This document shows, piece after piece, positions 41,796 to 43,640 of a stretch of DNA of 43,640 nucleotides (within the stretch, counting starts at the first letter, position 1; each line of letters opens with the position of its first letter). This DNA is from Gemmatimonadales bacterium. GTDB lineage: Bacteria; Gemmatimonadota; Glassbacteria; GWA2-58-10. The stretch lies in assembly GCA_024278175.1 (NCBI GenBank), contig JAJRTS010000095.1, positions 1-43,640 of the forward strand, read 5' to 3'. Under the pieces are notes generated by a model, which was not told where the DNA came from, made no database searches, and worked only from the letters and a program-made list of their open reading frames with translations. Position numbers and translations under genes: made by a program.

Positions 41796-42806
41796 TCATG
41801 CACTCATGATTTTCCCGGCGCCCTTGCCGTCGAACTCATCGCTGTCCGGCTCCGATAGGGGCTGGCGTCCGAGGATGATGTTGATGAAGCTGTCCACTTG
41901 CGTCATCTCCTGATTGAACTCGGCGATGTAGAACGAGAGGTCCACCTTGTCGCTCTTATCGAGCTGCAACGGCAGGCTGTGCAGCACGCCGCGGTAAAAC
42001 GGGGGCACCAGGAGGTCTCCGCCGTTGCCGACCTTGGCGGCGCGGGCGAGGATATTGGCGAAATGGACGATAGCGGTCAGCTCCGGCCTGGCTTTGGCGG
42101 TCAGGGGAATGTGGTGCAGCCGGATCGCCTCGCCCAGGCCGACGGGCAGGTTCCAGCGCTCCGCCAGCCAGCCTCCCACGTCGGCATGGGTCACGCCGAA
42201 AACGCGTTCTTCGGCCGCTGCCAGGGAGATATTTTCCGCGGCAACCAGCTGGAAGCATTTACTGTAGTCAGAGGTCTGGTACTGGCTGAGGATCAACTTA
42301 CCGATATCGTGGATCAGTCCGGCAACGAAAGCCTCGCTTTCCATGGCGCGCAGGCCGTGCATCCTGGCCAGCATCCTGCTGGCCACAGCCACTGCCGCCG
42401 AGTGTTCCCAGAAACGGGTGTAGTCCAGCAGTTCCTCGTCGTTGGCCGCTCTGGCCAGCCGGGAGATGACCGCCACGGAAAGACCGAGATTACGGATCGT
42501 GTCGAAACCGAGCACGACTATGGCGAGGTTAATCGATGAGATGGGATTGGGACAACCGTAATAGGCGCTGTTGGCCATGCGCAGAATACGCGTGGTGAGC
42601 ACCTGGTCCGTTTTGATAATCCGGCTCAGGGAACGCGCCGAGCTTTGGGGATCGTCGATCAACTCGACCATCTTCGCCACCACGGTGGGCAGGGTGGGCA
42701 GATTGATGATCGTCCGGGTGATTCTCTTAAGGCGTTCCGTGTCTGTTTCGCGATTCTTTTTCATCCTCAACCCGGCCGGGCGCGGGCTGATCCACCGCCC
42801 CGGCAT
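41796..42806 (-). CDS. HDOD-domain signalling protein
   Basis: The 336-residue protein has the HDOD domain over most of its length: LPTLPTVVAKMVELIDDP, then IIKTDQVLTTRILRMANSAYYG, VVLGFDTIRNLGL and the HD-like core FVAGLIHDIGKLIL, followed by GVTHADVGGWLAERWNLP. HDOD proteins are regulators found near chemotaxis, flagellar and two-component genes. The His-Asp pair is retained here, which many HDOD domains lose, so enzymatic activity is possible but unproven. Two starts exist: 42806, with weak GAGAAG, eight bases from the upstream stop, and ATG at 42764 (MKKNRETDTER), which gives the more usual N-terminus but has GAGG directly adjoining it. The C-terminal 70 residues have no assigned fold. 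Confidence 0.9.
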   Translation of the reverse strand: MPGRWISPRPAGLRMKKNRETDTERLKRITRTIINLPTLPTVVAKMVELIDDPQSSARSLSRIIKTDQVLTTRILRMANSAYYGCPNPISSINLAIVVLGFDTIRNLGLSVAVISRLARAANDEELLDYTRFWEHSAAVAVASRMLARMHGLRAMESEAFVAGLIHDIGKLILSQYQTSDYSKCFQLVAAENISLAAAEERVFGVTHADVGGWLAERWNLPVGLGEAIRLHHIPLTAKARPELTAIVHFANILARAAKVGNGGDLLVPPFYRGVLHSLPLQLDKSDKVDLSFYIAEFNQEMTQVDSFINIILGRQPLSEPDSDEFDGKGAGKIMSA

Positions 42807-42813
42807 TAGCTTC

Positions 42814-43104
42814 TCAGGCCCGCAGGTCGATCCTTCGACCAGCCGACGGCCCGTCCGGTTCTTCGCCTCCCTGCGAATTGTTTACCGTTTCACCTTCGTG
42901 TTTATCCCGCCGCTGGTTGCGTGGGTCCTGCTTACCGGCGTTCTCGTCCCTGTCGCGCCCCGGTTCCGGGCTGCTATCGACTGGTTCCATCCGCTCGAGC
43001 AGGTAGTCGTCGAAATTAACCCGCCCATCCTTGCGGCCCGACACCTTTTTTCCCCTGTGATCGGGAAAATAATTCGGGTTGAACGTAATCGGCACCACCA
43101 TCAT
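42814..43104 (-). CDS. Small hydrophilic protein of unknown function in the sigma-factor locus
   Basis: The 96-residue frame has an ordered N-terminus (MMVVPITFNPNYFPDHR) and a middle stretch (GRVNFDDYLLERM). It then becomes highly charged and rich in Asp, Glu, Arg, Gly and Asn. I do not recognise it. AAGGGG just precedes the start. It lies between the sigma factor gene and the HDOD gene on the same strand, ending 7 nt before the HDOD start, which supports it being a real operon member. The NFDDYLLE segment resembles the short motifs of small flagellar-operon proteins, but that is only a resemblance. Confidence 0.5.
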   Translation of the reverse strand: MMVVPITFNPNYFPDHRGKKVSGRKDGRVNFDDYLLERMEPVDSSPEPGRDRDENAGKQDPRNQRRDKHEGETVNNSQGGEEPDGPSAGRRIDLRA

Positions 43105-43229
43105 GCGCCCCTTTCCGCCGGCCGAACTGCTTTATCCGGCTGAATACAAAGGGATTGGCTACTTATCAGTGCCTGGTGCCCCGGCGATAAACAACAGCTA
43201 AAACTGCAAGATTAATGCCCGCGCCTGCT

Positions 43230-43640
43230 TCAGACCGTGTACTTCAGTTTACCGCGCAGCCTGAGCATGCTCTCGGTGTGGATCTGGCAGACCCTGGATT
43301 CGGAAATCTGCATCACCTCGCCGATTTCCTTCAGGGTCAGCCCCTCGTAATAGTAGAGGGCCACCACCAGTTTTTCCCGCTCGGGCAGGTTGTTGATCCC
43401 GCCCACCAGCAGTTGCTTCATCTCCGCGCGCTCGAGCATGGAGTGCGGGCCGTAGTTTGCATTGTCCTCGATCACATCACCCAGCCTTACCGACTGGTCA
43501 TCGTCATCGTAAACAGTGTCGTTGAGCGAGAGAAACGTGATCGGGCTGACCTCCTCAAGCAACTCCTGGTACTCGGGCAGGGCCAGCCCCATTTTTTCGC
43601 TCATCTCCTTTTCGGAGGCGGGACGGCCGAGTTCGATCTC
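43230..43640 (-). CDS. fliA: FliA/WhiG-type sigma factor (sigma-28), partial, 3' end only
   Basis: The gene enters from the right edge of the window, so only the last 136 residues are seen. The open frame continues upstream of the internal Met as ELGRPASEKE, the typical region 3 start of sigma-28. Region 3 (LPEYQELLEEVSPITFLSL) and region 4 (LPEREKLVVALYYYEGLTLK, then ESRVCQIHTESMLRLRGKL, the -35-binding HTH) are normal. Sigma-28 directs late flagellar and chemotaxis genes, and its presence suggests that a flagellar operon lies to the right. The 125-bp spacer to the small gene downstream shows no terminator, so read-through into the HDOD gene is likely. Confidence 0.9.
   Translation of the reverse strand, partial: EIELGRPASEKEMSEKMGLALPEYQELLEEVSPITFLSLNDTVYDDDDQSVRLGDVIEDNANYGPHSMLERAEMKQLLVGGINNLPEREKLVVALYYYEGLTLKEIGEVMQISESRVCQIHTESMLRLRGKLKYTV

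Overview
The window is GC-rich bacterial chromosome, dense with genes and without any rRNA, tRNA, CRISPR array or intact insertion sequence that I could see. Several traits suggest a Gram-negative member of the FCB superphylum, of the Glassbacteria/Zixibacteria/Latescibacterota kind: a 1759-residue secreted FG-GAP protein ending in a NPFNPST-type C-terminal sorting domain, lipoprotein and Sec signals, a futalosine-pathway menaquinone gene (mqnA), and a flagellar-type sigma factor. The phylum is inferred from these traits; no marker was compared.

Layout. 1-1833 (+): a two-component pair (response regulator, then membrane histidine kinase), each interrupted by one in-frame TAG. 1954-3739 (-): a Na/phosphate cotransporter with a PhoU-like partner. 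3985-6900 (-): a large DUF4091/GH123-like lipoprotein. 7378-14578 (+): uvrA, a putative lipoprotein, yraN, a ParM-like actin and a ComM-like AAA protein. 14636-19639: a frameshifted lipoprotein, a STAS protein, a DegT-type aminotransferase, a small Cys-rich protein, a membrane-anchored unknown and a DUF2225 protein. 20116-25395 (-): the giant FG-GAP protein. 25619-26536 (+): an exported nitrilase-family enzyme. 26732-27028 (+): an AT-richer HNH gene with its own promoter. 27139-32703 (-): an M14 carboxypeptidase, sfsA, a membrane protein, mqnA and guaB. 32884-37152 (-): a secreted beta-propeller and the processing protease ctpA. 37584-43640 (-): a sensory/motility cluster of GAF-HisKA protein, CsgG-like protein with a metal-binding-type tail, AMIN-TPR-HTH membrane protein, HDOD protein, a small unknown and the 3' part of a fliA-type sigma factor gene.

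How the genes work together. The right-hand third reads leftward from the sigma factor through a set of regulatory and envelope proteins and is probably part of a flagellar locus continuing beyond the window. The left and middle parts mix housekeeping (DNA repair, GMP and menaquinone synthesis, phosphate import) with secreted or surface proteins (glycoside-hydrolase-like, FG-GAP, nitrilase, carboxypeptidase, beta-propeller), as expected of a free-living heterotroph that uses complex organic matter.

Points most worth attention: the double amber interruption of the two-component pair, where in the kinase the TAG overlaps a Shine-Dalgarno-like AGGA followed by a TTG; a one-base frameshift at a G6 tract in a lipoprotein gene; a C9 tract in the presumed promoter spacer of the beta-propeller gene; two copies of a 122-bp dispersed element with inverted ends; the CsgG-like/metal-binding-tail fusion beside an AMIN-TPR-HTH protein; and a chromosomal ParM-like gene without a visible ParR.
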